Assembly (NCBI RefSeq): GCF_012843315.1
Contig: NZ_JABAEX010000001.1
Span: 806,001-870,000 of the forward strand
Direction of reading: 5' to 3'
Source: Streptococcus sp. WB01_FAA12
GTDB taxonomy: Bacteria > Bacillota > Bacilli > Lactobacillales > Streptococcaceae
Length of the DNA: 64,000 nt
A model generated the notes under the pieces. That model was not told the origin of the DNA and did no database searches. It was given only the letters and a program-made list of their open reading frames with translations. The translations under genes and the position numbers were made by a program. Of the stretch, positions 1 to 9,751 are shown one piece after another (the first letter of the stretch is position 1; every line of letters begins with the position of its first letter).

Positions 1-777
1 CTCCCCTAGATTGCCCTGACCTTCTACTGGTAGGGCTTCATAGATCTTGAAGCGGTCTCCCTTGAGAAAAGTATGGGCAACAGGCCAAGGATTCATCCCA
101 CGAATTTGGTTGAAGAGTTGACGATTGGTTTTAGTCCAATCGAGTTTCTCTTCTTCTGGCTTGATATTTGGCGAGAAAGTGACTTGACTAGGATCTTGTG
201 GTTCAGGTTGGATTTCTCCTGCTAGGTAGTCAGGTAGCGTATCCAATAGCAAGTCACGACCAACAACCGCCAATTTCTCAAACAAGGTTCCAACGTTGTC
301 ATCATCAGTGATGGGAATACTGCGACGAGAAATCATATCTCCTGCATCCATTTCCTTGACCATCTCCATGATGGTCACACCAGCTTCCTCATCCCCTTGA
401 ATCAAGGCATAATGAATAGGGGCGCCACCACGGTGTTTAGGAAGAAGGGAAGCGTGAACGTTGACCGCAAAATCCATGCTATCAAGAAGTTTACTTGGGA
501 GAAACTGTCCAAAAGCAGCGGTCACAATCCCATCCGCCCCTAAATTCATGATAGCTTCCAGCTCTGGGCTTCCAGATAATTTTTCAGGCTGGTAAATGGG
601 AAGACCTGCTTCTTTGGCAGCCTGCTTGACTGGGGTTTCTTGGATCACTTTTTTACGGCCGACAGCGCGGTCTGGCTGGGTCACAACAGCTAGGATCTCG
701 TAACGATCATCTGATAACAAACCCTTCAAAACTGTTGCTGAAAAGTCGGGGGTCCCCATAAAGATTAGTTTTGTCAT
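1..777 (-). CDS. fmt: Methionyl-tRNA formyltransferase, 3' end outside window
   Basis: Transfers a formyl group from 10-formyl-THF to Met-tRNAfMet before translation initiation. Read on the minus strand from ATG at 777, the protein opens [20 protein letters not shown], the typical Fmt start, and contains the formyltransferase signature [16 protein letters not shown] and a conserved GVTIMEM segment. The frame is open to base 1, so about 259 residues are present and the C-terminal tRNA-binding domain is cut off. An AAGGAG site sits about 6 bases upstream of the ATG. The gene starts 12 bases after the priA stop, so it is the distal gene of a gmk-rpoZ-priA-fmt transcription unit. Confidence 0.97.
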   Translation of the reverse strand, partial: MTKLIFMGTPDFSATVLKGLLSDDRYEILAVVTQPDRAVGRKKVIQETPVKQAAKEAGLPIYQPEKLSGSPELEAIMNLGADGIVTAAFGQFLPSKLLDSMDFAVNVHASLLPKHRGGAPIHYALIQGDEEAGVTIMEMVKEMDAGDMISRRSIPITDDDNVGTLFEKLAVVGRDLLLDTLPDYLAGEIQPEPQDPSQVTFSPNIKPEEEKLDWTKTNRQLFNQIRGMNPWPVAHTFLKGDRFKIYEALPVEGQGNLGE

Positions 778-789
778 TTCTTCTCCTTC

Positions 790-3186
790 TTATAAAAATT
801 GCTGCGGTTCGTGGTCAATGCTGAGACGAAGCTCGCTATTTTCCCGTTCTTGAGTCAAGGCCAAGACCTGATTGAGGGTTGGACCCAGCTCATCTTCTAA
901 ACGGTATTTAATCAAAATCTGGTAATGATAAAGGTTGTGGGTGCGTGCAATGGGTTTTGGTGTCGGTCCAAGGATTTTACTAGTTTCCGATAAACCTGAG
1001 CGCAAAATTCCCATGACCTCATAGGCACGCTTGACAACCTCTTCTTCTTTCTTGTGAGAGAGGGTAATCCCAATAGTGAAATAATAAGGCGGATAGCCGA
1101 GTTGGCGCCTGATACTCATTTCATAAGCGTAAAAGCCTTCATAGTCCTGTTCCTTGGCAAAACGAATGGCATAATGCTTGGGATTGTAAGACTGGATCAA
1201 GACCTGCCCAGCCTTTTCCGCACGTCCTGCCCGACCAGCCACCTGAGTTAAGAGTTGGAAGGTTCTCTCAGAAGAACGGAAATCAGGCAGATTCAAGGCC
1301 GTATCTGCATTAAGAACTCCGACCAGAGTCACATTTGGAAAATCCAAGCCCTTGGCAATCATCTGAGTTCCCAACAAGATATCTGCTTCCCCTCGGCCAA
1401 ACTGGTCAAGAAGAGCTTGGTGACTACCCTTCCTGCGGGTCGTATCCACATCCATCCGCAGAATGCGGGCCTGAGGAAAGAGCTCTGCTAGCTCATCGTA
1501 GGCTTTCTGAGTCCCTGTACCGTAGTAGCGAATGCTGCGACTCTGACAGTTGGGACAGACATGAGGAATTCCCTTGGAAAAGCCACAGTAATGGCAGTTC
1601 ATGGTCTTGGTATCCATGTGGAGAGTCAGAGAAATATCACAGTTGGGACAGCTATCTACCGTCCCACACTCCCGACACATAACAAAGCTAGAATAACCCC
1701 GACGGTTGAGCATGAGGACTACCTGCTCTTTTTTATCCAGTCGGTCTTGGATAGCTTCTAGCAAAGGAGGGGTAAAGTTTGATGTCTCATTCTGCCCGAT
1801 ATAGTCCCGAAAGTCAATCACTTGAACCTCAGGAATGGTAGCTAAAGGATTGGCCCGTTGGGTCAGACGTAAGTGTTGATAGACTCCTTTTCCAGCACGC
1901 GCACGGCTCTCTAAGCTCGGTGTTGCCGAACCAAGGACTAGGACTGCTTGATTGTACTGGGCCCGTAAGATGGCTACCTCTCTAGCATGATAACGGGGAT
2001 TGCTGCCTTGCTTGTAGCTAGCTTCATGCTCTTCATCGATAATCATGACACCTAGATTTTTCAAAGGAGCAAAGATAGCTGATCTGGCACCAACCACAAC
2101 TTGAGCATCGCCACGCTCAACCTTGCGCCATTCGTCGTACTTTTCACCATTGGACAGGCCTGAGTGAAGAATGGCCACTTTCTCGCCGAAACGAGCAATG
2201 AAACGTTCCGTCATCTGAGGAGTCAGGGAAATCTCAGGCACCAGCAAAATGGCTGTCTTGCCCTTGTCCAAGGCTCCTTGGATAATCTGCAAGTAAACCT
2301 CTGTTTTCCCGCTTCCTGTAATCCCTTGAAGGAGGAAAGGAGGCTGTTGACTGCCAATAGCACTGACAACGGCATCACGTGCCTGTCTTTGTTCAGGATT
2401 CAATTCCAAAGGTTGGCTGGCTTCAATGCCTTCAAAATAAGCAGCTGAACGTTGCACTTCCTTTTGGACTATGGACACAGCACCTTGTTCCACAAAGAAA
2501 TTGACTTGCTCCCGCGAGTAGGATTCTAACAAACTAGCCAGAGGAGCACTTTCAGGATGAGACAGCAAATAGTCTCTCAGCTCTGCCTTTTTCTTAGCAC
2601 GCGCAGAAATCTCAACTCCTTCTAACTGCTCAACATGAACCTCATACCAAGACTGGGTCTTGACCTTCTTCTGATCGACTGCCTGATATTCTAAACGGAG
2701 CAAACCTTTTCTCGTCAAGCGCATCATCTCAGCTTGCTTAGCAAGGTCTAGAGAAGAAAAGGCTAGCGAATCTTCTGAACCAAACAAGCGCTCTTTGTCT
2801 TGCCGACTCAGACCTTCTAAAGGATAAAGAATCTTATCATAACTGGAGTTTAAAAATCCTGGAAGCATGGCTTTTAGAATGGAGATTTTGTAAGAAAAGA
2901 CAGACTTTCGAAGCTCCTCAGCCAGCCAGAGTTGCTCCTGAGTCAAGACTGGAGAAAAGTCCAGCACTTCTGCAATCTCTTTCAGGTTTTGATCAGCCAC
3001 TTCTTCATCCGACTGGGACTCCAAGCCTAGCACAATCCCTTGGATCAAACGATTGCCCTTGCCGAAGGGTACATGGACCCGCATACCGACTTCCAGCATG
3101 TCTACAAATTCCTCAGGGACCTTGTAACTGTAGGGCTGGTCCGTCTGCATCAGGGGAACATCCACGATAATCTTTGCGATCGCCAT
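790..3186 (-). CDS. priA: Primosomal protein N' (replication restart helicase PriA)
   Basis: 3'-5' DNA helicase that reloads the replisome at stalled forks. The 798-residue protein has the N-terminal 3'-flap-binding domain (DVPLMQTDQPYSY near the start), Walker A GITGSGKT at about 288-295, the DEEH box at about 384-387, and the zinc-binding cysteine cluster between about 504 and 547 (CREC, CPNC, CHYC, CPNC). Length is normal for Gram-positive PriA. The ATG at 3186 is preceded by a near-perfect AAGGAGGTGA. It follows rpoZ by about 65 bases and precedes fmt by 12 bases, the usual streptococcal order. Confidence 0.98.
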   Translation of the reverse strand: MAIAKIIVDVPLMQTDQPYSYKVPEEFVDMLEVGMRVHVPFGKGNRLIQGIVLGLESQSDEEVADQNLKEIAEVLDFSPVLTQEQLWLAEELRKSVFSYKISILKAMLPGFLNSSYDKILYPLEGLSRQDKERLFGSEDSLAFSSLDLAKQAEMMRLTRKGLLRLEYQAVDQKKVKTQSWYEVHVEQLEGVEISARAKKKAELRDYLLSHPESAPLASLLESYSREQVNFFVEQGAVSIVQKEVQRSAAYFEGIEASQPLELNPEQRQARDAVVSAIGSQQPPFLLQGITGSGKTEVYLQIIQGALDKGKTAILLVPEISLTPQMTERFIARFGEKVAILHSGLSNGEKYDEWRKVERGDAQVVVGARSAIFAPLKNLGVMIIDEEHEASYKQGSNPRYHAREVAILRAQYNQAVLVLGSATPSLESRARAGKGVYQHLRLTQRANPLATIPEVQVIDFRDYIGQNETSNFTPPLLEAIQDRLDKKEQVVLMLNRRGYSSFVMCRECGTVDSCPNCDISLTLHMDTKTMNCHYCGFSKGIPHVCPNCQSRSIRYYGTGTQKAYDELAELFPQARILRMDVDTTRRKGSHQALLDQFGRGEADILLGTQMIAKGLDFPNVTLVGVLNADTALNLPDFRSSERTFQLLTQVAGRAGRAEKAGQVLIQSYNPKHYAIRFAKEQDYEGFYAYEMSIRRQLGYPPYYFTIGITLSHKKEEEVVKRAYEVMGILRSGLSETSKILGPTPKPIARTHNLYHYQILIKYRLEDELGPTLNQVLALTQERENSELRLSIDHEPQQFL

Positions 3187-3251
3187 CTTCTCACCTCCTT
3201 CTTGTCAGTAAATTCTTGCAATAGAAAAAATAAGATTGAGTCCCCCCAACC

Positions 3252-3566
3252 TTAAATTTTTTCACCATCTTCTTTTTCTTTAGCAATTTGCTCTTTAATT
3301 TTCTTTTCTTCTTCTTCTTTGCGGCGTTTTTCTTCTTCGATACGGAGACGAACCGCTTCACGTTTTCCTTCTGGATCTGGGTGAATCGTAACGTTTCCTG
3401 ACTCGATTTCTTCCAAAGCGCGAAGAGTTGATTTTTCAGACTTAAACTCTTGAGTTGCTGGCGCACCTGCTTCTAGTTCGTGGGCACGTTTTGCTTCCAA
3501 GATTACGAGTGAATATTTTGATGGTACCTTGTCAAGCAAGGTATCGATAGAGGGTTTTAACATCAT
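3252..3566 (-). CDS. rpoZ: RNA polymerase omega subunit
   Basis: Small subunit that helps assemble RNA polymerase by chaperoning beta'. The 104-residue protein begins [20 protein letters not shown] and carries the omega signature [12 protein letters not shown]. The C-terminal third is a highly charged Lys/Glu helix ([16 protein letters not shown]), common in streptococcal omega. It lies 24 bases after gmk, the conserved gmk-rpoZ pairing. A lysine-rich frame on the same strand at 3191-3466 is only an out-of-frame reading of this charged tail. Confidence 0.96.
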   Translation of the reverse strand: MMLKPSIDTLLDKVPSKYSLVILEAKRAHELEAGAPATQEFKSEKSTLRALEEIESGNVTIHPDPEGKREAVRLRIEEEKRRKEEEEKKIKEQIAKEKEDGEKI

Positions 3567-3590
3567 TTGCTTGTACCTGTTTCCTATAGT

Positions 3591-4283
<693 letters not shown>

Positions 4284-4315
4284 TTATCCTTCTACAGTCT
4301 TTCTATCTAGTGTAA

Positions 4316-4344
4316 CAAAAAAGCAGTAATTTTTCAACTGCTCT
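4316..4344 (-). terminator. Rho-independent terminator of rny
   Basis: On the minus strand AGCAGT pairs with ACTGCT across a 9-base AT-rich loop and is followed by a run of seven T. It begins just past the rny stop codon and separates rny from gmk. Confidence 0.85.
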
Positions 4345-4351
4345 TTCTTAT

Positions 4352-5965
4352 TTATTTAGCATAATCTACTGCACGAAGTTCGCGGATCACGGTTACCTTG
4401 ATATTTCCTGGGTAATCGAGATTGTTTTCAATTTTCTCACGAACTTTGTGAGCCAAGATTGTGACTTTGTCATCTTTGATTTGTCCTGGATTAACCATGA
4501 TACGGATCTCACGTCCTGCTTGAAGGGCAAAGCTATTTTGCACGCCTTCAAAGCCATTGGCGATTTCTTCCAAATCATGGAGACGCTTGATATAGCTTTC
4601 AAGAGATTCACTACGAGCACCTGGACGCGCCGCACTCAAGGCATCTGCTGCAGCAACGATTACTGCAATGACACTTTCGGCTTCGACATCGCCGTGGTGG
4701 CTAGCAATCGTATTCACCACAACTGGGTGTTCCTTGTACTTACGAGCCAACTCCGTACCAATCTCAACGTGGCTACCTTCAACCTCGCGGTCAATAGCTT
4801 TCCCGATGTCATGAAGGAATCCAGCACGACGGGCAAGAGCTGCATTTTCACCAAGTTCACTCGCGATAATACCAGATAACTTAGCAACCTCAATCGAATG
4901 GCGCAAGACATTTTGTCCATAAGAAGTACGGAACTGCAAACGTCCCATGATCTTCATCAAGTCTGGATGGAGGTTTGGCGCACCAATCTCATAGGCAGCA
5001 GCCTCTCCATATTCACGGATTTTGTTGTCAATCTCTTGACGGTTTTTCTCCACCAACTCCTCGATACGAGCTGGGTGGATACGGCCATCCTTGAGCAACA
5101 TTTCCATGGTCATACGAGCAATTTCGCGACGAATCGGATCAAATCCTGACAAGGTTACCACTTCTGGCGTATCGTCGATGATGACATCAACCCCTGTCAA
5201 ACTTTCAAAGGTACGAATATTGCGTCCTTCACGACCGATAATACGTCCCTTCATGGTATCGTCTGGCAGGTGAACTGTCGAGTTTGTTGACTCTGCTACA
5301 TAGTCACCAGCGATACGTTGCATAGCCTGAACCAAGATATCTTTAGCAATCTTGTCTGAACGTTCCTTGACTTCTTGCTCAGCCTCACGAATGCGGCTAG
5401 CAATTTCCTTGGTCAAGTTTTCCTCTGTCTGAGCCAAGATAATATCTCGAGCCTCAGTTTGGGAAAGGGAACCGATACGTTCAAGTTCAGCTTCTTTTTG
5501 CCTTTCGACTTCCTCTAATTGCTCTTCACGTGCATCAAGGTTTTTTGCTCTATCAGAAATACTTTGTTCTTTTTGTTCAAGTGTTTTTTCTTTGTTCGTC
5601 AAATTGTCGTCTTTACGGTCAAGGCTCGTAGCTCTCTCCGTCAAACGACTTTCAATTTGCTTGAGCTCCTGACGTTCTGACTTAAATTCAGCGTCCACTT
5701 CTTCACGGTATTTTCTGGCTTCCTCTTTGGCCTCCAATAGTGCTTCTTTTTTAAGAGACTTGCTTTCGCTCTTGGCTTCATTTAGCAATAAATCCGCTTC
5801 GCGCTCAGCTTGTCCTCGTAAATTAGTTGCTTCTTGTTCAGCATTTAGAAGCATCAACTCTGCAGCCTCTTGTGATGATTTCATCTTAGCTGAGATGCTG
5901 ACATATCCAATGACTAAACCAATGATGACGGCAAAAACAACAATCGCAATTGTCATGATTTCCAT
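4352..5965 (-). CDS. rny: Ribonuclease Y
   Basis: Membrane-anchored endoribonuclease that starts mRNA decay and processes riboswitch and operon transcripts. The 537-residue protein shows the full architecture: one N-terminal membrane helix (about 4-24), a long coiled coil rich in Glu/Lys/Arg (about 28-210), a KH domain with [12 protein letters not shown] at about 240-251, and an HD domain with the His-Asp pair at about 385-386 ([10 protein letters not shown]). Nothing is missing. Upstream lies an extended -10 promoter. The gene forms its own unit ending in the terminator at 4316-4344. Confidence 0.98.
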   Translation of the reverse strand: MEIMTIAIVVFAVIIGLVIGYVSISAKMKSSQEAAELMLLNAEQEATNLRGQAEREADLLLNEAKSESKSLKKEALLEAKEEARKYREEVDAEFKSERQELKQIESRLTERATSLDRKDDNLTNKEKTLEQKEQSISDRAKNLDAREEQLEEVERQKEAELERIGSLSQTEARDIILAQTEENLTKEIASRIREAEQEVKERSDKIAKDILVQAMQRIAGDYVAESTNSTVHLPDDTMKGRIIGREGRNIRTFESLTGVDVIIDDTPEVVTLSGFDPIRREIARMTMEMLLKDGRIHPARIEELVEKNRQEIDNKIREYGEAAAYEIGAPNLHPDLMKIMGRLQFRTSYGQNVLRHSIEVAKLSGIIASELGENAALARRAGFLHDIGKAIDREVEGSHVEIGTELARKYKEHPVVVNTIASHHGDVEAESVIAVIVAAADALSAARPGARSESLESYIKRLHDLEEIANGFEGVQNSFALQAGREIRIMVNPGQIKDDKVTILAHKVREKIENNLDYPGNIKVTVIRELRAVDYAK

Positions 5966-6013
5966 GTTTTTACCTCATTAAATTTGTTTATCGAATGACA
6001 TACATTCTTTAAT

Positions 6014-6019
6014 ATTCTA
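6014..6019 (-). promoter_or_regulatory. rny promoter, extended -10
   Basis: Minus strand TGATAGAAT: hexamer TAGAAT with an upstream TG, the extended -10 form common in streptococci. It lies about 50 bases upstream of the rny ATG. No clear -35 is visible. Confidence 0.6.
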
Positions 6020-6091
6020 TCATAAAAAAGGAATTTAAACAAACCCAAATTGAAGAGTTTTGTGTGAATTTTAGACAAAAAGATTTCTAGT

Positions 6092-7777
6092 TCAGCTATC
6101 ACTTAATACTAATTCATCTAGAGGAATATGATTAATTGTAATTTGCCCTTTTGAATCTAAACGTAAGCATTTTTTTATAAAGTTCTGACATTTCGCGTCT
6201 TTCAATTCATCTATGTTAATCACTTGATAATTATTTTTTAGTCTATAATTTAAAATATCATAATAAATTTCAACTAAACAGCCCTTTGTTCGGCCACAAA
6301 GTATGTCATGATCATCATAATATATTTTGTGGCCTGTTTTTGATATAAATAGATTCCTTAGCCCCATTTCCCATAAACATGATAACAATTGAGAATAATA
6401 TATAATAGGTCCACGAATGTAATTAAAATAAATATATATATCCTTCTCTGAAGTAGGCAAAGAACTTAAACCTACAATCTTCTCTAACATTTCAAAATGA
6501 AAATATGCGTCTAACTCATAGGGCTGGTCATACTCATCTATTTCATAAATACCATCAAAAAATTCAAAAAATGATACTAGAATACTATCAGTTCCCATGC
6601 GTCCATTCATGCAATCAACGATATAATTTGATATCTTTCCACTAGAATATGGTAGAAGCCTATCACTCTCAATTATATTTGAAAGTTCTTCTAATGATTT
6701 CTGGAACTCTCTTAAACTTGGCTTTTTAACTTTTGAATCTTTATTTTTATATTGTACAACTCTCTCATCTATATTTCCATAATAAATTTTATAAATTAGT
6801 GATAAAATTTCCCCAAGCTTATTATCTCTCAATTTACTCTTTTTCAAGATGTTATCTATAACTTCTTCTGTAGATACCATTTGATTATGATTCAGCTTAA
6901 ATTTGTTATCAATAAGATTTTTCTTTGTTGACTTAATTTCCTCACTATTTAAAATTACAATAATTTTAAGTTTTTTATTTTCAGAAAGATAGTCAATATA
7001 ACCCAATAAATCATTGTAATCTGAGGGGTTATCTGATGTTTCTGCATATGAAACCCGTTCAAAATCATCAAAAATAACGATAGAATCTCGCTTCATCAAA
7101 TCCGTTCCAACTATTTTAAAGAACCATTTAAAAACTCCTCCAACAAGTGGAATAAAGTCCAAATTTCCGAGTATGGATTGTTTTTCTATCTCATTAATCA
7201 ATATTTTCTCGGCTTGCTCTCTTGTTTTTATCCCAAAGCAGGAAATATAGTAGATTTCTTTCTTTTTGTAAATTTGATTTTCAAAAAACGTCTTTATAAA
7301 AAATGTTTTCCCACTCCCCCAAGAACCATCTAGCCAGAAGACATTATGAATAGAGTCTGGACTATTTAAAAACTCCACCAGATGAGTTTGATAAGGATAG
7401 TCATACAAGTAATATCCTGGAAATAGATTTGGATCCAGTTTTTTATAACTAACCTTTTTAAAAATTATGTCTAAAAACCAAAATAGTATTGTTGGTATGG
7501 TCAGTGCTAACAATATTATTACACGATTCACATACAAAATCGAAATAATATCTTTTAAAAAATTATAATTAGATATAAATTTATATATAGGTGAAGCAAA
7601 GCGTTTAAATTGTTCAATCTCCAGCGCAAGATACAGTACCCATATACTGGCTATAAATATTTTGTACCACTCAACAACTCTAACATTACTACTCCATGAT
7701 GACCTTTGAAATGGATATTTCAGTAGCCGTTTAAAATTCAGAAAAGTATTAAATATGCTGTTCATTATATTTCTCAT
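6092..7777 (-). CDS. Membrane KAP-type P-loop NTPase
   Basis: Putative ATPase of the KAP/STAND-like P-loop class; the specific role is unknown. In the 561-residue protein I see two hydrophobic membrane stretches (about 40-54 and 74-106), then a cytoplasmic NTPase domain with Walker A GSWGSGKT at 151-158, Walker B SIVIFDDFERV at about 232-242, and a sensor-like strand KIIVILNSEE near 275. The C-terminal 250 residues are unassigned. DNA is markedly more AT-rich than its neighbours and the gene sits between rny and yefM-yoeB, which suggests horizontal acquisition. KAP NTPases are often found in anti-phage or plasmid-linked loci, so a defence role is a guess. No good ribosome site precedes the ATG at 7777; see the tandem repeats upstream. 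ATG at codon 5 is an alternative start. Confidence 0.75.
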   Translation of the reverse strand: MRNIMNSIFNTFLNFKRLLKYPFQRSSWSSNVRVVEWYKIFIASIWVLYLALEIEQFKRFASPIYKFISNYNFLKDIISILYVNRVIILLALTIPTILFWFLDIIFKKVSYKKLDPNLFPGYYLYDYPYQTHLVEFLNSPDSIHNVFWLDGSWGSGKTFFIKTFFENQIYKKKEIYYISCFGIKTREQAEKILINEIEKQSILGNLDFIPLVGGVFKWFFKIVGTDLMKRDSIVIFDDFERVSYAETSDNPSDYNDLLGYIDYLSENKKLKIIVILNSEEIKSTKKNLIDNKFKLNHNQMVSTEEVIDNILKKSKLRDNKLGEILSLIYKIYYGNIDERVVQYKNKDSKVKKPSLREFQKSLEELSNIIESDRLLPYSSGKISNYIVDCMNGRMGTDSILVSFFEFFDGIYEIDEYDQPYELDAYFHFEMLEKIVGLSSLPTSEKDIYIYFNYIRGPIIYYSQLLSCLWEMGLRNLFISKTGHKIYYDDHDILCGRTKGCLVEIYYDILNYRLKNNYQVINIDELKDAKCQNFIKKCLRLDSKGQITINHIPLDELVLSDS

Positions 7778-7805
7778 ATATCGCTCATATATCGCTCATA
7801 TATAT
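7773..7805 (-). repeat. Three tandem 11-bp repeats containing overlapping micro-ORFs
   Basis: On the minus strand the unit CGATATATGAG is repeated with an 11-base period, the last copy supplying the start codon of the NTPase gene. The two upstream copies each contain a five-codon reading frame (Met-Ser-Asp-Ile-stop, starts at 7799 and 7788). Each stop overlaps the next start as ATGA. The only Shine-Dalgarno-like sequence, AAAAGGGA at 7805-7812, is spaced for the first micro-ORF and not for the main gene. Confidence 0.7.
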
Positions 7806-7828
7806 CCCTTTTAATCTATATCATCATG

Positions 7829-7834
7829 ATTATA
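7829..7834 (-). promoter_or_regulatory. Promoter of the KAP NTPase gene, extended -10
   Basis: Minus strand TGTGGTATAAT, a full extended -10 element. It predicts a transcript start near 7822 and a leader of about 45 bases that contains the tandem 11-bp repeats. Confidence 0.7.
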
Positions 7835-7975
7835 CCACAAAATAAGAGTTATTAAGCGGATTCAAGGGACAAGAATCTAGTTATTATACTAAAATTTTTC
7901 ACTGATTTTTTAACTTAGGAAGTCTATCATTTTCCAAAAAATTTTATCTTCAATTTACTAGCTAAAATTTCTAAA

Positions 7976-8004
7976 ATAAAAAAGCCCACCTTTCAGTAGA
8001 CTTA
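7976..8004 (-). terminator. Terminator of yefM-yoeB, copy A of a direct repeat
   Basis: Minus strand AAGTCTACT-GAAA-GGTGGGCTT followed by T-rich DNA: a 9-base-pair stem with wobble pairs and a GAAA loop. Its 5' arm begins within the yoeB stop codon. Almost the same sequence ends tmcAL at 8622-8649. Between this and the NTPase gene (7806-7975) I see only AT-rich DNA and the NTPase promoter. Confidence 0.8.
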
Positions 8005-8256
8005 GTAATGATCTTTGAAGGACAAGAAAGCGACGCTATCTCCATCCATCATGTAAATCAAGCGATTTTCCGCGTCAATACGCCGTGACCAAGTTCCTTG
8101 ATAATCATACTTGAGCGGTTCTGGTTTCCCCATTCCTACAAAAGGATCTCGTTGAATATCCTTGATTAGCATGTTGATTCTTTTTAACGTCTTCTTATCC
8201 TGAGTTTGCCAGTAGCAATAATCTGCCCAGGCATCTTCTGTAAACTTGAGCAGCAT
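8002..8256 (-). CDS. yoeB: Txe/YoeB-type mRNA endoribonuclease toxin
   Basis: Ribosome-dependent mRNA interferase of the RelE superfamily. The 84-residue protein has the family pattern: FTEDAWADYCYWQTQDKKTLKRIN at the N terminus, DPFVGMGKPEPLKYDYQGTWSRRI in the middle, and the C-terminal SFKDHY. These include the Arg, His and Tyr expected in the active site. Length is standard for YoeB. It starts 3 bases after the yefM stop and so is translationally linked to its antitoxin. It matches the chromosomal YefM-YoeB system known in S. pneumoniae. Ends in the terminator at 7976-8004. Confidence 0.95.
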   Translation of the reverse strand: MLLKFTEDAWADYCYWQTQDKKTLKRINMLIKDIQRDPFVGMGKPEPLKYDYQGTWSRRIDAENRLIYMMDGDSVAFLSFKDHY

Positions 8257-8259
8257 TCC

Positions 8260-8514
8260 TCACTCCTCAATCACATGGACTTGAGTGCTTCCAGCACGGA
8301 CTTGAGCCATTCCTCGCAAAACCTTGTCAGAAAGTTCCTTATTTTGAGCGATTCTCAGGGTTTCCTGAATACTGTCCCATTCGCTCTTTGAAAGGACTAC
8401 AATGTCCTCATCTGGATTTTTATTGACCACCGTTAAAGGCTCAAATTCATCATTTACCTTCTTCATGTAGTCCTTTAAATGATTTCGGAATGTTGAGTAA
8501 AGAACTGCTTCCAT
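8260..8514 (-). CDS. yefM: YefM antitoxin of the Phd/YefM family
   Basis: Binds and neutralises YoeB and, with it, represses its own promoter. I set the start at ATG 8514 (84 residues, MEAVLYSTFRNHLKDYMKKV), which has a GAGG ribosome site 7 bases upstream. A longer frame up to 8553 would overlap the -10 box and is not credible. The Phd/YefM fold is visible in the N-terminal segment and in VVNKNPDEDIVVLSKSEWDS. The C-terminal tail is the expected toxin-wrapping part. First gene of the two-gene operon with yoeB. Confidence 0.94.
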   Translation of the reverse strand: MEAVLYSTFRNHLKDYMKKVNDEFEPLTVVNKNPDEDIVVLSKSEWDSIQETLRIAQNKELSDKVLRGMAQVRAGSTQVHVIEE

Positions 8515-8544
8515 AACCATACCTCGTTTTACCTCTTTTCCACT

Positions 8545-8573
8545 ATTATACACGAAAAGAAAGAAATTGTCAG
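8545..8573 (-). promoter_or_regulatory. yefM-yoeB promoter
   Basis: Minus strand CTGACA (8568-8573), a 17-base spacer, then a perfect TATAAT (8545-8550). Transcription would start near 8538, ahead of the ATG at 8514. In this family the promoter is autoregulated by the toxin-antitoxin complex. Confidence 0.8.
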
Positions 8574-8621
8574 GAACTTGTACAAGATTTTCTTTTCTAT
8601 CTATTTATTCGGAAAAATTTC

Positions 8622-8649
8622 AAAAAGCCTACCTTTCAGTAGACTTAGT
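8622..8649 (-). terminator. Terminator of tmcAL, copy B of a direct repeat
   Basis: Minus strand AAGTCTACT-GAAA-GGTAGGCTT plus a short T run, starting at the tmcAL stop codon. It matches the terminator after yoeB at 27 of 28 positions. The one difference changes a T-G pair in the stem to a T-A pair. The two copies flank the yefM-yoeB module as direct repeats. Confidence 0.8.
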
Positions 8650-9742
8650 TTGATTCTATTCTAATGGGTACTCTGCCGAAATTCTGCTCTGCTATACTTG
8701 AATTCCCTAGTCGGTAAATCTGGTCTGCCTTTTGGGTCATAGCATCCCAAGGTTCTTTGCCAATTCGGCTGACTAGATGGACCTGCTCTTTCAGAGACTT
8801 GAGATGCTGTCTACCTTTTTCAGTAAAACCAAGGACATGAATGGCTTCTGGCAAGTCACTTTCTCTGGCCTGCACCAGGATATAGGTCAAGAGACGTCTG
8901 ACACGCGCCTTGGTATAGCGTTTGGTCGCAATCACCTCGACCAATTCGTCAACAGACTGGGCTGTCTTGATAGCTTCCTTGATGCGCACTGCCATTTCTT
9001 GATTGACCTGATAGATGGTGGTTAGGTCTGGATTTGACAAGATTTGATAGCGGAGCAAGGGAAAATAGTCGTCCCAGCTCACCTTACTGGCCTGCTCAAA
9101 GAGAATAACAGAAGGCATAAAGCGTTCTAAGAAATCTTTGTCCCTCTGGTGCTGACGGAGGGCTGTCGCCGAGGCAAAGTCCACATTCTTGTCCACAGAA
9201 TGGTAACCCGCTCCCTGACGCTGAATCGGCTGGAGTTTGATGTTGCGTCCTGCAACCGCCTTGGCATAGGCTAGAGCAAGGACATGATTGGGCGTATTGC
9301 CAGAAAAATCAAGACCAGCAAATTCCTTCCACATGGCTTGGGTTTTCTGGGGATAGGAGAGAGAGTCAGGCAGATTTTCCACAAAATTCTCCATCTCACT
9401 ACCTTGATTTGTGTATAAGTCAGCGATTTTCTGGTAATCCAGAACTTCTTCTGTCCCAAAAGCGAGGCTATCAATGCCCAACCGAGCCAAGATATCCACA
9501 GCTCCTTGGCCAAAGAAATCTGCTGCCTGAACACTGACTAAAAAGGGCAATTCCACTACCAAGTCTGCGCCATTTTCCAGTGCCATCTGGGTCCGAACCC
9601 ACTTGTCAACGATAGCAGGCTCGCCTCTCTGCATGAAATTCCCAGACATGGCAACGATTTTCAGCCCCTCTGCCTGTTCCAGCAGGTATTTGTGGCCATT
9701 ATGAAAAGGATTGAATTCCGCGATAATACCTGTGATGGTCAT
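8645..9742 (-). CDS. tmcAL: tRNA(Met) cytidine acetate ligase
   Basis: TmcAL (formerly YlbM) activates acetate with ATP and acetylates the wobble cytidine of elongator tRNA-Met. The 365-residue protein begins [20 protein letters not shown], with the nucleotidyltransferase HxGH-type motif (HNGH), followed by [15 protein letters not shown] and [16 protein letters not shown], all hallmarks of the family. ATG 9742 lies 9 bases after the methyltransferase stop, so it is the last gene of the yqe operon. It ends in the terminator shared in sequence with yoeB. Confidence 0.93.
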   Translation of the reverse strand: MTITGIIAEFNPFHNGHKYLLEQAEGLKIVAMSGNFMQRGEPAIVDKWVRTQMALENGADLVVELPFLVSVQAADFFGQGAVDILARLGIDSLAFGTEEVLDYQKIADLYTNQGSEMENFVENLPDSLSYPQKTQAMWKEFAGLDFSGNTPNHVLALAYAKAVAGRNIKLQPIQRQGAGYHSVDKNVDFASATALRQHQRDKDFLERFMPSVILFEQASKVSWDDYFPLLRYQILSNPDLTTIYQVNQEMAVRIKEAIKTAQSVDELVEVIATKRYTKARVRRLLTYILVQARESDLPEAIHVLGFTEKGRQHLKSLKEQVHLVSRIGKEPWDAMTQKADQIYRLGNSSIAEQNFGRVPIRIESN

Positions 9743-9751
9743 GATGCTCTC

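Noticed and set aside
3191..3466. Lysine-rich 91-codon frame overlapping rpoZ
   Set aside because: It is the shifted reading of the Glu/Lys-rich tail of rpoZ and has no independent start signal.
8515..8553. N-terminal extension of YefM
   Set aside because: It would overlap the -10 box at 8545-8550; ATG 8514 has the ribosome site and matches the family start.
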